A stretch of 64,000 bases of DNA from Bradyrhizobium prioriisuperbiae (GCF_032397745.1 NZ_CP135921.1:248001-312000), one strand, 5' to 3'; positions 43,003-53,578 are shown, numbered from the stretch's first letter. Notes: a model not told the origin generated them from the sequence alone. Made by a program: numbers and translations.

Positions 43003-43635
43003 CTAACACACCGTCGGCAGCAACTGTTTTATCTGGTTGAGCAGTTCAGGGACCGCCTGGCGATCATTCGACAAATGCTTCAGCAAGGCCCGCTGGAAAA
43101 GCCCATCGAGCAGAGCGTACATGACGGCCGACTGCACCGTCGGTGTCGTACCACCAAGCTCGGCGTAACGCACCGTAATACGCCACACCATGTCCTCCAG
43201 ACTCTGGTCGATTTCGACGACATCCTTGCGGAAGCCGTCCTCGAACAGCGCCTGCGCCCGCAGGTCGTACCACAGACGATGCATGGGAGCCTCGTCCCGC
43301 AACGTCTCCCCGAGCTTCTGGGTGAAGCCCTCCAACAGCTCGTCGCGGGTTTTCGATTCCGCCGTGACCTGATCATACCGGGTGACGCAGCGCGTTTTGT
43401 ACTGGCGCACGCTGCAACAGATCAGATCCAGCTTGTCAGTGAAGTAGTAGTGAAACACGCCGTGGGTGAATTCCGAGTTCTGCGCGATCTCGCGCAGACT
43501 GGTCCGCGCATAGCCGAGCTCACCAAGCGTATTGAGTGCTGTTTCCGCCAGCTCCAGGCGCCGTGCCAGGAATTTCTCGTCCTGTACCGCCGTTACGATG
43601 CCAGAAAGCCGTTCTTTCGCCGTCCGCTGCGCCAT
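43003..43635 (-). CDS. TetR family transcriptional regulator
   Basis: A 210-residue regulator. Residues ~25-72 are the TetR HTH (LELAETALNTLGELGYARTS, LREIAQNSEFTHGVFHYYFTDK), then a helical effector domain. The usual TetR pattern 'G.s.gtlY.hF' reads FTHGVFHYYF, like BetI-type members. I use the ATG at 43635 (GGGA upstream). It follows the DoxX-oxidoreductase operon on the same strand, with a 377-bp gap. It may autoregulate through the CATCAATTGATG palindrome at 43853-43864. Confidence 0.9.
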   Translation of the reverse strand: MAQRTAKERLSGIVTAVQDEKFLARRLELAETALNTLGELGYARTSLREIAQNSEFTHGVFHYYFTDKLDLICCSVRQYKTRCVTRYDQVTAESKTRDELLEGFTQKLGETLRDEAPMHRLWYDLRAQALFEDGFRKDVVEIDQSLEDMVWRITVRYAELGGTTPTVQSAVMYALLDGLFQRALLKHLSNDRQAVPELLNQIKQLLPTVC

Positions 43636-44012
43636 TGCAGTCCCACTTGCCCCGGCCACCTGGGGACTCGCATCGCACTGTGACCGGCTCGTCAATATAT
43701 GGCAACGGCCTTGTTGCCCAGAGCGGACCCGATGGTGTTGTTCTCCTGGAACACATCGGTCATCAACACTGTATATCGGACGAGCCGTCACAATTTTGAG
43801 GCCCGAGCAAACTGTGATCACACTTAGGGCTATTAGAGAAAACTTTTTCTTTCATCAATTGATGAGCTAGACTCTCCAATGGCCGTGAAGCGCGCACCTT
43901 CGCAAATCATCGCATGCCTCTTGCATCGCAACGCATCCGAACCTGACAGTTCACAGCCAAGATTTCACAGCCAAGATGGAGGCTGGCTAGATCATACGGC
44001 CAGCCAAAGAAC
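43636..44012. other. 377-bp intergenic region: palindrome, tandem duplication and hairpin
   Basis: No gene is supported here. It contains a perfect 12-bp palindrome CATCAATTGATG (43853-43864), an A/T-rich stretch before it (a plausible promoter for the TetR gene), and an exact tandem duplication of the 14-mer TTCACAGCCAAGAT (43950-43963 and 43964-43977). It ends in the hairpin GGCTGGC (43981-43987) / GCCAGCC (43999-44005), which lies just past the oxidoreductase stop and probably ends that operon. Confidence 0.6.
43981..44005 (-). terminator. Hairpin downstream of the oxidoreductase operon
   Basis: GGCTGGC and GCCAGCC, 7 bp each, enclose an 11-base loop starting 8 bases after the stop of the large oxidoreductase subunit. 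No T-run follows. Confidence 0.5.
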
Positions 44013-46238
44013 TCACGCCAGCGCGCGCTTCACACGATCCGGCGTCATCGGCAGGTCGCGCAAGCGACGGCCGGTCGCGTGCGCGAACGCGTTGGCGAGC
44101 GCCGCGGACGCTGGCCCGAGGGATCCCTCTCCTGCTCCCAGCGAGGCCTCCGTCGGCCGGTCAATCAGCACGACCTCGACCTTGGGAATTTCGGGAAACG
44201 TCAGGATCGGATAGCTCGACCAGTCGCGCGAGGTGATCTGGCGCCGGTCGAACGTGACCTGCTCCTTCATCGTCAAGCTGATGCCCTGGAGCAGACCGCC
44301 CTCGATCTGGTTGACGACTCCATCGGGATTGATCACGCGCCCGACATCGACTGCGATCACGACCGCCGGGACGCGAATGCTGCCGCTGTCCGGATCGACC
44401 TCGACATCGAGAACCGCCGCGGCATAGGTGCCGATGTTCTTGTAGCGGGAATAGGCCACACCGCGCCCGCGCCGGCCATCGCCAGCCACCCCCGCCTTCC
44501 ATTGCGCCCTTTGCGCCGCGGCTTCGAGAACCGCAATGGCCCGCGGGTCCTTCAGATGAGCGAGGCGAAAGGCGACGGGATCGGCGCCGGCGGCCAGCGC
44601 CAGCTCATCCATGAACGATTCAATGGCAAAGATGTTGCCGTGGGCTCCGAGCGTGCGCAGCGAGCCGTTGCGGATCGGCGTTTCCAGCAGCAGATGATTC
44701 CTGATCTCCTTGCGCGCGAGTTCATAGGATGGAACAGCATTGCGATCGCCATCGCCATACGGCTGCGGAATGCGCAGCGGCGGCGACTGGCCATAGGCTT
44801 TCGCCGAGTGCCACGCCGCCAGCAGGTTGACGCCCCCGGATTGGCCGGGCCGCATCGCATGGCTGTTGCTCCAGACGTCGTAAGCCCAATCGACGATCTT
44901 TCCCTCGGCAGACAAACCGGCTTCGGCCTGCATCGCCATGGCCGGGCCGAACGGCGCCCAGCCGAATTCATCGTCGCGCATCCATTGCAGCTTGACCGGC
45001 CGCCCCGCGGTCGCCCGCGCCAGCAAGGCGGCATCGAGCGCGGCATCGTCGGCGCCGTTGTGGCCATAACAACCGGAGCCGGACGTGTGCACGACGTCGA
45101 CCTGCTTGAGCGGCATATCCAGCACTTTTGCAAGATCGCCACGCAGCGGATAGGCGCCCTGGGTGTGCGACCACACCGTCATGTGACCATCACGCAGCCA
45201 GGCGACCGCGCACGACGGCCCGATCGTTCCCTGCGACAAGTAGGGGCGCGTATAGACTGCCGCGATGCGTTTTGCCGTGGCAGGCAGCGGCTCCGACTGC
45301 CCACTCGCCGCGATGACGGTATCTTCGCTGCGCAGGCGCTGCAGCTCCTCGCGCAGCTTCGTCGCATCCGGCAACGCTGCGCCGTCGCTCCAGCGCGACA
45401 CCTCGATCAGCCGTTGCCGCGCGGCGATCGCCTGCTCCTCGCGCTCGGCCACGACACCAAGAAAATTGCCGTCCTGAACCACGGCGATGACGCCGGGCAT
45501 CGCCCGAACGCCGGCAAGATCCGTCGCAATCAGCTTTGCGCCATAATGCGGCGGCCGCATCACCCGCCCGAACACCATGCCCGGAAGACGAATGTCCTGG
45601 ACGTAGGAAGCCACCGCCGTCAGCTTCGCCGGGAGGTCGGAGCGCGCCACAGAGCTTCCGACGATCTTGAGATCGCCGGCGCGTTTCGGCATGGCGTCAG
45701 CCGTCACCTCGCGCGACAGCACACCCGCATCGTCTTTCGCGATGTCCCAGTAGGAGGCCAACCGCCCGTCGCGGGTCGTGATCACGCCATCCGCAACCTT
45801 CAAATCCGCAACCGGAGCATTGAAGCGGCTGGCCGCCGCCGCAAGCAGCACGGCGCGCGCCTGGGCGCCCGCGACGCGCAATGCAGCGCCGCTCTGTTCG
45901 ACCGACTGGCTGCCATAGGTGTATTGCTCATCCGGGCCGCGCGACGTATCGGCGCCGATCATCCGCACCTTGTCGAAGCCGACATCCAGCTCTTCGGCGA
46001 CAATCTGGGCCAGGGACGTCAGGATGCCCTGGCCAAGCTCGGCTTTCCCAGTGAACACGGTGACGGTCCCATCAGCTTCAATCCGGATCCAGCCATCGAG
46101 CCGACGATTGGCGCGCAGGCTCATCGGCAGGCTTTGTGGCGTCTGACCGAAAGTTCGCAGCGGCGACATAGCAAACGCAGCGACGAGAACGCCGAACCCT
46201 TGTCCGAACTCACGGCGCGAAAGACCCGTCGCTCTCAT
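44013..46238 (-). CDS. Molybdopterin-binding oxidoreductase large subunit (IorB/xanthine-oxidase family)
   Basis: A 741-residue subunit of the isoquinoline 1-oxidoreductase / aldehyde-dehydrogenase type, which hydroxylates an aldehyde or N-heterocycle at a Mo-cytosine-dinucleotide centre. A Tat leader (LSRREFGQGFGVLVAAFAMS) sends it to the periplasm. FTGKAELGQGILTSLAQIVAEELDV binds the pterin (key part GKAELGQG), GSGCYGHNGADDAALDAALLAR is a second cofactor segment, and the catalytic Glu lies in SLGAGEGSLGP near residue 701. The ATG at 46238 overlaps the 2Fe-2S subunit stop (ATGA). Together with the small subunit and DoxX it forms a three-gene operon. No electron-accepting cytochrome is encoded here. 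Substrate unknown. Confidence 0.92.
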   Translation of the reverse strand: MRATGLSRREFGQGFGVLVAAFAMSPLRTFGQTPQSLPMSLRANRRLDGWIRIEADGTVTVFTGKAELGQGILTSLAQIVAEELDVGFDKVRMIGADTSRGPDEQYTYGSQSVEQSGAALRVAGAQARAVLLAAAASRFNAPVADLKVADGVITTRDGRLASYWDIAKDDAGVLSREVTADAMPKRAGDLKIVGSSVARSDLPAKLTAVASYVQDIRLPGMVFGRVMRPPHYGAKLIATDLAGVRAMPGVIAVVQDGNFLGVVAEREEQAIAARQRLIEVSRWSDGAALPDATKLREELQRLRSEDTVIAASGQSEPLPATAKRIAAVYTRPYLSQGTIGPSCAVAWLRDGHMTVWSHTQGAYPLRGDLAKVLDMPLKQVDVVHTSGSGCYGHNGADDAALDAALLARATAGRPVKLQWMRDDEFGWAPFGPAMAMQAEAGLSAEGKIVDWAYDVWSNSHAMRPGQSGGVNLLAAWHSAKAYGQSPPLRIPQPYGDGDRNAVPSYELARKEIRNHLLLETPIRNGSLRTLGAHGNIFAIESFMDELALAAGADPVAFRLAHLKDPRAIAVLEAAAQRAQWKAGVAGDGRRGRGVAYSRYKNIGTYAAAVLDVEVDPDSGSIRVPAVVIAVDVGRVINPDGVVNQIEGGLLQGISLTMKEQVTFDRRQITSRDWSSYPILTFPEIPKVEVVLIDRPTEASLGAGEGSLGPASAALANAFAHATGRRLRDLPMTPDRVKRALA

Positions 46239-46699
46239 AGCGCAAGCTCCGTTGCCGCACGGCGCACCGCGCGAACAATGCGGTTGTGAACGCCGCAGCG
46301 GCACAGATGGTCGGCCAGCGTCTGCTTGATCACGTCCTCGCTCGGGCTGCGCTCGCGGTCCAGCAGCGCTTTGGCCGCCATGATCATTCCATTGCTGCAA
46401 TAACCGCACTGCGCGGCCTGCTCGGCAAGAAACGCCTTCTGCAACGGATGCGGCTTGTCCTGCGACCCCAGCCCTTCCAGCGTCGTCACATTGTCGTCGC
46501 CGATGGCGCTGAGCGGCGTCGAACAGGACCGCACCGCTTCACCGGCGATGACAACGGTGCAGGCACCGCACTGCCCAAGACCGCAGCCGAATTTCGGCCC
46601 GTTGAGGCCGAGATCATTGCGGAGAACGTAGAGCAATGGCGTCCCGGGCTCCGCCTGCACGACATGCGTCTTGCCGTTCACGGTCATGCGTGAAGACAT
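46235..46699 (-). CDS. 2Fe-2S subunit of the molybdopterin oxidoreductase (IorA-like)
   Basis: A 154-residue iron-sulfur subunit that passes electrons from the Mo centre. All eight cluster cysteines are present: C39, C44, C47 and C59 of the plant-ferredoxin-like cluster (FGCGLGQCGACTV), and C98, C101, C133 and C135 of the helical domain (AQCGYCSNGMIM, HLCRCGVHNRI). It has no Tat signal and should be exported with the large subunit as a folded complex. Overlaps the large subunit gene by 4 bases; DoxX ends 30 bases upstream. GGGGG lies 4 bases before the ATG. Confidence 0.95.
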   Translation of the reverse strand: MSSRMTVNGKTHVVQAEPGTPLLYVLRNDLGLNGPKFGCGLGQCGACTVVIAGEAVRSCSTPLSAIGDDNVTTLEGLGSQDKPHPLQKAFLAEQAAQCGYCSNGMIMAAKALLDRERSPSEDVIKQTLADHLCRCGVHNRIVRAVRRAATELAL

Positions 46700-46729
46700 G
46701 TTTCCCCCTTGTTGTTTGTTATGATGTTG

Positions 46730-47179
46730 TTAGCGGCGTGCCAGTGCGGCTTGCAGCGAATAGGGGCCAGCGCCGAACGCGGCGACCAGCGCCAAGCCGC
46801 CGACAAGGCCGACGTTCTTCAGGAACTGGACGGTCTGCAGCGTGACCTGGGTCTCCGGCGACGCCCAGAACGGATGGAACATCAACGTCGCCACGATGGT
46901 GAAACCAATCAACACCGCGGCGGCCTGGCGCGCCCAGATGCCGAGCAACAACGCGGTTCCGCAGCCCAGCTCTATTGCGATCGCACCGGCCGCCAGCAAA
47001 TTGCCCAGCCCTTCCGCGCCGCCCGGCAGGCGCGATGCCGTGACGCCGAACGCGAGCACCTTGCCGATCCCGCTGTAATAAAACAGCGGCACGAACAGCA
47101 CCCGCGCGAACAGCAGAATAACCCCATTTGCTTGCGCTGCGGTCGTGGTGGTTTTGTCAAACTCTGCCGATATCGCCAT
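46730..47179 (-). CDS. DoxX-family inner-membrane protein
   Basis: A 149-residue protein with four membrane helices (ILLFARVLFVPLFYYSGIGK is helix 1 of the DoxX family). NLLAAGAIAIELGCGTALLLG and ARQAAAVLIGFTIVATLMFH follow, with the family's SPETQ...FLKNVGLVGG before the last helix. DoxX proteins often accompany redox enzymes and may handle quinol or act as an associated membrane subunit. Here it leads an operon with the Mo/2Fe-2S oxidoreductase, so it could connect that enzyme to the quinone pool (inference). GGGAG lies 4 bases before the ATG at 47179. Confidence 0.92.
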   Translation of the reverse strand: MAISAEFDKTTTTAAQANGVILLFARVLFVPLFYYSGIGKVLAFGVTASRLPGGAEGLGNLLAAGAIAIELGCGTALLLGIWARQAAAVLIGFTIVATLMFHPFWASPETQVTLQTVQFLKNVGLVGGLALVAAFGAGPYSLQAALARR

Positions 47180-47348
47180 GTGTCTCCCTCATCGACGGGC
47201 TGGCCGGCCGTCGGCCAAGCCGTCTTTTCGACATCAAGGATCAGGCATCGCCCCATTACTTGTCAATGACAATGTTGCTTATGCAAATAATTGCAAAGCA
47301 AATGTGATTGGCCCCCGGAGGCACCCAGACACCGGACGGTCAAACGAA

Positions 47349-47378
47349 AGGCGCGCCGACCAAGGGATCGGCGCGCCT
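47349..47378 (-). terminator. Strong terminator of the nitronate-monooxygenase operon
   Basis: AGGCGCGCCGA (47349-47359) and TCGGCGCGCCT (47368-47378) form a perfect 11-bp GC stem with an 8-base loop. On the minus strand it is followed by TTTCGTTT, giving the best intrinsic terminator in the window. It stands 80 bases after the oxygenase stop. Confidence 0.8.
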
Positions 47379-47457
47379 CAATTCGAGACTTCACCACGCA
47401 GCGAGAGGCTGGAGGCCGCCGGCTGCGACAACAGACGCGAACCGATCTCGCCGCGGT

Positions 47458-48937
<1,480 letters not shown>

Positions 48938-48941
<4 letters not shown>

Positions 48942-50050
48942 CCGGCGATCCCGAACAACCGGCGTGCATTGCCGAGGAAGAAGGCCTCGCGCTGCGCATC
49001 GCCGACACCGGCGGGCAGCACGCGCGACGGCTCGTCGAAATCCCAGTGCGGATAATCCGTGGCGAACAGCAGCCTGTCCCAGCCGATCCAATCGATCACA
49101 TCGAACAGATGATCGCGCCGTTCCGGATCTTCCATCGGCTGGGTGGTCCAGAAGATGTGGTCGCGGATATACTCCGACGGCGGCCGCTTGACGTCCGGGA
49201 CCTCGCTGCGCATCCGCGCCCATGCCCGGTCGAGCCGCCATGCCAGTGACGGCACCCAGCCGAAGCCGGCCTCGATCATGATCATCTTCAGTTTCGGAAA
49301 ACGCTCCAGCACGCCCTCGAGCACGATGCTGGACAGCGCCGCCTGCTGGCACTGCGAATGGCCGACCATCTCCTCGATGTAATAGCTCGGCCAGCCCGAC
49401 GCCGTGATCGGGTTGCCGCCAAAGCCGAAGGCATGCACGCCGATCGGAAGGCCGGCCTCTTCCGCCGCCTGATAGATCGGCCAGTAGCGGCGCTGTCCCA
49501 GCGGCTCGACATTGCGGCTGAGCAGCAGCACCTGCACAAAATTCTTGTCCCCCGCCCGCCGGCGGATTTCGGCCGCCGCGGCCGGGCCGTCCTCATTGGC
49601 GACCACGACGGAGGCTTTCAGCCGGCTGTCCTTGCCGGTCCACTCGGCGATCTGCCAATCATTGATGGCGGAGGCGAGCGCGGCGCTGAGATCCTGGTTG
49701 CGCAGGCCCTGCCCGGTGTTGAGCGGGCAGAGCACGCCGAGCGCGACATTGTTGGGATCGAGATGCTGCTGCTGCATGAACGACAGCGATGAGCCCTGCG
49801 GCCCGCCGTCCGGCGGATAGGCATCGCGGCGCGAGGCATTGGGCTGCGCCTTGGGATAAGGCGGCCCCGACATCATGCCCTGGTAGGGATGACCGCCATA
49901 GGTTTCCAGATGCGCATGCCAGCGCTTCGCCAGGTACGGATACAGATCCTTCGAGCCCTTGCGCGCCGGATGGATATCGCAATCGGCAATCGCAGGCCGC
50001 ACGGTGGTCGATGACGCGGGGGCTGTGTCCGGACGAACCTGGATGTTCAT
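48938..50050 (-). CDS. Amidohydrolase-2 family protein A
   Basis: A 370-residue metal-dependent enzyme of the amidohydro_2 group (ACMSD / gamma-resorcylate decarboxylase superfamily). Motifs: ADCDIHP near the start (first metal ligands), AGLPIGVHAFGFGG (third His), KMIMIEAGFGWVPSLAWRLD (family helix) and LLFATDYPHWDFD (final Asp). It is 30-40% similar by eye to the upstream paralogue B and overlaps it by 4 bases, suggesting an old tandem duplication. Likely reaction: hydrolysis or decarboxylation of an aromatic or ring-cleavage product. Confidence 0.9.
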
Positions 50051-51132
50051 TGCATCCTCTCCTTCGGTTCCGGTTGTTGCAGGCGCGTGTAGGTGGCGAG
50101 CGGATTGTCGATCATCACCTTGCGCACGAGATCGGCCGACATTCCCTCGGGCAGCACCGCATCGCCATCGAACTGCCAGTGCGGATAGTCGGTCGAGAAT
50201 AGGAGCAATTCATCGGACTGCATATGGTCGAACAGCCGGTTCAATGTCGCTGGATCCGGCGGCGCATCGACCGGCTGCAGCGAGAAGCGGATATTGCTGC
50301 GCACAATCTCCATCGGCGCGCGATCCACCCACGGCGTTTCCATGCGGATGCCGCGCCAGAATTTATGCAGCCGCCAGACATAAGCCGGCAGCCAGGTGAA
50401 GCCGGATTCCAGCATCACCATTTTCAAGTCGGGATGCCGTGCGAACACGCCTTCCACGATCAGACTGGTCAGTTGCGTCTGAAACGCCTGCGCCTGCGCG
50501 GCGTAATCCTCGATGTGATAGGAGCCCCAGCCGACCGAAGTGGGCGGATTGTGGTAGGCGCTGCCGGCATGGATGCCGATCGGCAGGCCCAGCCGCTCGG
50601 CGGCCGCATAGATCGGCCAGTAGGCACGTTTGCCCAGCGGCATATCGCCCATCACCAGCATCAGCACCTGGACGAAGCGCGGATCCTTGGCGCAGCGCTC
50701 GATTTCCGCGACCGACTTTTCCACGCTCTGCACCGGAATCACGATCGAGCCGCGCAGCCGGGCATCCTTGTCGAGCCACTCCCGCACCAGCCAGTCGTTC
50801 AGCGCCCGGCAGAACGCGTCCGCCATGTCTTCGCTGAACACCATCTGCACGCCGTAGAGCGGATTGCAGATGCCATAACGCGCGCCATAGGGATCGAGCG
50901 CGTGCGCCGTCAGATCTTCAAGACGTGCCCCCGGCTTGCCGTCGGCCGGACGCCAGTCGGGCCGCGCCGTGATCGGTGAGTTCGGCGGATAGGATTGCGA
51001 CACCAGATCGGTCATGCCGCGGGTGGTCACCTGATCGCGCCAATAATCGTTGAGGTAGGGCAACAGGCTGTCGAGCCCGGGACATGCGGGATGCAGGTCG
51101 CAATCCACACCGCCAGTGATCGGTGACGTCAT
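50047..51132 (-). CDS. Amidohydrolase-2 family protein B
   Basis: A 361-residue paralogue of protein A with the same marks: GVDCDLHPACPG, GLPIGIHAGSAYHN, LKMVMLESGFTWLPAYVWRL and LLLFSTDYPHWQFDG. It is first in the four-gene operon B-A-Rieske-NMO, and its stop overlaps A's start. Two such enzymes in a row could catalyse consecutive steps or form a heteromer. A purine-rich AAGGACAAGGG precedes the ATG at 51132. Confidence 0.9.
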   Translation of the reverse strand: MTSPITGGVDCDLHPACPGLDSLLPYLNDYWRDQVTTRGMTDLVSQSYPPNSPITARPDWRPADGKPGARLEDLTAHALDPYGARYGICNPLYGVQMVFSEDMADAFCRALNDWLVREWLDKDARLRGSIVIPVQSVEKSVAEIERCAKDPRFVQVLMLVMGDMPLGKRAYWPIYAAAERLGLPIGIHAGSAYHNPPTSVGWGSYHIEDYAAQAQAFQTQLTSLIVEGVFARHPDLKMVMLESGFTWLPAYVWRLHKFWRGIRMETPWVDRAPMEIVRSNIRFSLQPVDAPPDPATLNRLFDHMQSDELLLFSTDYPHWQFDGDAVLPEGMSADLVRKVMIDNPLATYTRLQQPEPKERMQ

Positions 51133-51302
51133 GACGCCCTTGTCCTTGCGTTCCGCTTCCTCGTGGTTCCGCGCGAAGCGGAGCGCCGTATGGCCGGCTT
51201 GATGGGAAAAATGCCAGCATCCGTTGGCCGGCGCCAGCGCAATCGCGCGAGACAGCCATGCAGCCCGTCAAATGAATATTCCGGGTGACAGATCGCCCTG
51301 CG

Positions 51303-52697
51303 TCACTCCGTGACGTCGGTCTCGTCGTGGCGCGCAACCAAAAGTTCGCTCAGGCGCTTGCCGGCGAGGCGAAGCTCGTCGTGGCTGGGAAGTCCCAGCG
51401 CGATCCGCACCGCGTTGGGGGCGTGTCCGGGAGCCATGGCGAATGCGCTCGACGGCGTCACCGCGACGCCATTGCGCGCCGCGGCGGTGACAAAGGCTTC
51501 CGAGCGCCAGTGTTCCGGCAGTTCGAGCCAAGCATGATAGGAGCGCGGATCGGCCTTGACCGTAAAGCCTGAGAACGTCGCCGCCACGATATCCTGCCGC
51601 TGCCTGGCATCCCGCCGCTTGTGCTTGACGATCTCGGCGGCGGTTCCATCCGCCATCAGCCGCGAGACGATGTCGAGCGCCAGCGGCGTCACCGACCACG
51701 CGCCGGCGCGCACCACCGTCGATAGCCGCTCCTGCAACGACTTATGCGGAAGCAGCAGTCCGATGCCGACACCTGGCGCAAGCCGCTTCGACATGCTGTC
51801 CACCACGATGCAGCGTTCGCTGCCCTGCGCCGCCAGCGGCGGGCTGTCGCACAGGAAGCCATAAATCGCATCCTCGATGATATAGAGGCCGAGCTTGTCG
51901 GCGAGCCGCAGCAGGTCCTGCCGCCGCGCCGGGCTGATCGCATGCCCCAGCGGATTCTGCATGGACGGCTGCAGATAGATCGCCCCCAGCGCACCGGACC
52001 GGTGTGCCTTCGCGATCGCATCGGGGCGCGGTCCCTCGGCGTCCATCGCGATCGGCAGCACGTTGACGCCGAGGCGCGCAGCGATGTTCTTGATCATCGG
52101 ATAGGTGATGGCTTCGACCCCTAGCCGGCCGCCCACCGGCACCAGCGCCGATATCGCGGCGGCGATCGACTGACGGCCGCTGCCGGTGAAAACGATGGCG
52201 TCGCGCTCGGGCTGCCATTGCGCCGATGACAGGAATGCCGCCGCGATCACGCGCGCCGCGTTGAGCCGGCGCTGGGTGACCGGGCCCATGGCTTCGGCCA
52301 GCGCATCGGGGCGCTGCAGGCCGACGAGCGACTTCGCCATCAGTTCGGCCTGGCTGGCCACGGTGGGAAAGTTGAATTCGAGATCGATGCGTCCCTCATG
52401 CGGCACGCCGCGGATGATGGAGGGTGCGAGCCCGCGTCCGGCAACGAAGGTGCCGCGTCCGACCTCGCCGACCACCAGCCCGCGGCGCAGGAGTTCGCTG
52501 TAGACCCGTCCCGCGGTCGAGGCTGCGATCCCCTTCTCGTACGCAAAGCTGCGTTGCGTCGGCAGCCGGTCACCGGGCTTCAGCCGGCCCGCGGCAATGG
52601 CGGCGGCCACCTCGTCGACCAGAGCGGTGTATTGAATCTCTGACAATATTGCACCGAGTACAATGTAATGATTGTACCGATTAATGTACTCGGTCAT
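51303..52697 (-). CDS. MocR/GntR-family regulator with aminotransferase-like domain
   Basis: A 464-residue two-domain regulator. Residues ~20-90 form a GntR winged helix (YTALVDEVAAAIAAGRLKPG, RLPTQRSFAYEKGIAASTAG); residues ~115-450 are a fold-type I aminotransferase domain, with SMSKRLAPGVGIGLL carrying the PLP lysine. Such proteins sense PLP-linked amino compounds. The ATG at 52697 is likely, but the palindromes at 52653-52694 lie inside its first 15 codons, so translation may instead begin at a TTG (codon 18) with the palindromes as pure operator. It is divergent from the DUF1127 gene. Confidence 0.9.
   Translation of the reverse strand: MTEYINRYNHYIVLGAILSEIQYTALVDEVAAAIAAGRLKPGDRLPTQRSFAYEKGIAASTAGRVYSELLRRGLVVGEVGRGTFVAGRGLAPSIIRGVPHEGRIDLEFNFPTVASQAELMAKSLVGLQRPDALAEAMGPVTQRRLNAARVIAAAFLSSAQWQPERDAIVFTGSGRQSIAAAISALVPVGGRLGVEAITYPMIKNIAARLGVNVLPIAMDAEGPRPDAIAKAHRSGALGAIYLQPSMQNPLGHAISPARRQDLLRLADKLGLYIIEDAIYGFLCDSPPLAAQGSERCIVVDSMSKRLAPGVGIGLLLPHKSLQERLSTVVRAGAWSVTPLALDIVSRLMADGTAAEIVKHKRRDARQRQDIVAATFSGFTVKADPRSYHAWLELPEHWRSEAFVTAAARNGVAVTPSSAFAMAPGHAPNAVRIALGLPSHDELRLAGKRLSELLVARHDETDVTE
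52653..52694. promoter_or_regulatory. Nested palindromes over the MocR gene start
   Basis: Outer arms ACCGAGTACA (52653-52662) and TGTACTCGGT (52685-52694) match perfectly. Inner arms GTACAAT (52658-52664) and ATTGTAC (52671-52677) give a third site in the same orientation pattern. This is typical of MocR autoregulatory operators and covers the region that would be the promoter of the divergent DUF1127 gene. Confidence 0.75.
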
Positions 52698-52745
52698 TGA
52701 TATCCGGGCAATCCCCTCAACTGGAGACAAAGAGAGAGACCGACC

Positions 52746-52970
52746 ATGCCTGTCATCAGCCCCCCGACGTCGACATCCATGCAAATCTGGCCGCAGCTGC
52801 GTGAGCTCGCCGCCAAAACGCGCATGCTGTTGCAGCTTGCCGGCCTGTGGCTCGAGCGCAGGCGCACGCGCGATCAACTGTCGGATCTCAGCTCCGAGCA
52901 GTTGCGCGACGTCGGCCTCAATCCTGTGACGGTCCGGCGCGAGATCGAAAAGCCGTTCTGGATCGCGTGA
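52746..52970 (+). CDS. DUF1127 (YjiS-like) small protein
   Basis: A 74-residue protein whose C-terminal part (LERRRTRDQLSDLSSEQLRD followed by VGLNPVTVRREIEKPFW) is the Arg-rich DUF1127 domain of alphaproteobacteria. Members can bind RNA or act in phosphate/carbon homeostasis. It is divergent from the MocR gene, likely controlled by the palindromes there. The GNAT gene begins 8 bases after its stop and is probably cotranscribed. Confidence 0.9.
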   Translation: MPVISPPTSTSMQIWPQLRELAAKTRMLLQLAGLWLERRRTRDQLSDLSSEQLRDVGLNPVTVRREIEKPFWIA

Positions 52971-52978
52971 CGGCCAAC

Positions 52979-53578
52979 ATGAGCGGGGACAGGATCGTGA
53001 CTGCGAACCAGCCGATGACCGGCCCCCGCGTCGAGCTGCGGCCGCTGGAGAAATCCGACGGCCCGGCTCTTGTCGCCGCGGCGAACGACGGCGAACTCTG
53101 GAGACTGCCGTTCACTGTCGTTCCGTCGCACGACACCGTCGAAACCTATATCAGCCGTGCGCTTGCAGGGCGGGATGAAGGCCATGTGCTGGCTTATGTC
53201 ATCGTGCTGCGCGCGACCGGCGACGTTGTGGGCACGACGCGCTTCTGGAAGGTCGACCGCCAGAACCGCAAACTGGAAATCGGCCACACCTGGATCGCCG
53301 CCTCGTGGCAGCGCAGCTTCGTCAACACCGAAATGAAATTCCTGATGCTGCGCTTCGCGTTCGAAACGCTGTGCTGCGTTCGCGTTCAATTCACGACCGA
53401 CGAGATCAACAGCAAATCGCGCGCGGCGATCCTGCGGCTCGGCGCGACTGAAGAAGGCTGCATCCGGAATGAGCGGATCATGCCGGACGGACGGCTGCGC
53501 AATTCGATCCGCTTCAGCATCATCGCGACCGAATGGCCTGATATCAAAAAAAGCCTGGAAAAAAGATTAAGCATGTAG
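52979..53578 (+). CDS. GNAT-family N-acetyltransferase (RimJ-like)
   Basis: A 199-residue acetyltransferase. VELRPLEKSDGPALVAAAND starts the fold, LEIGHTWIAASWQRSFVNTE holds the acyl-CoA-binding region, and SKSRAAILRLGATEEGCIRN is the motif-B helix of the RimJ/RimL group. The exact start is unsure: ATGs at 52979 and 53015 and a GTG at 52997 with GGGGA upstream are possible. Substrate is probably an amino group of a protein or small molecule. Tail-to-tail with the aldehyde dehydrogenase gene, with a hairpin between. Confidence 0.87.
   Translation: MSGDRIVTANQPMTGPRVELRPLEKSDGPALVAAANDGELWRLPFTVVPSHDTVETYISRALAGRDEGHVLAYVIVLRATGDVVGTTRFWKVDRQNRKLEIGHTWIAASWQRSFVNTEMKFLMLRFAFETLCCVRVQFTTDEINSKSRAAILRLGATEEGCIRNERIMPDGRLRNSIRFSIIATEWPDIKKSLEKRLSM

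Noticed and set aside
42740..43006. 88-codon frame in the gap before the TetR gene
   Set aside because: No ribosome site, no domain and a composition typical of chance frames.
44079..46289. 736-codon open frame opposite the molybdopterin subunit
   Set aside because: Same antisense composition; the sense strand has all oxidoreductase motifs.
47349..47378. REP-like repeat between the oxygenase and DoxX genes
   Set aside because: It is a single GC stem followed by a T-rich tract at an operon end, so a terminator explains it fully.
52746..52970. Antitoxin or transmembrane peptide at the MocR divergent position
   Set aside because: The Arg-rich DUF1127 pattern fits better and there is no toxin next to it.
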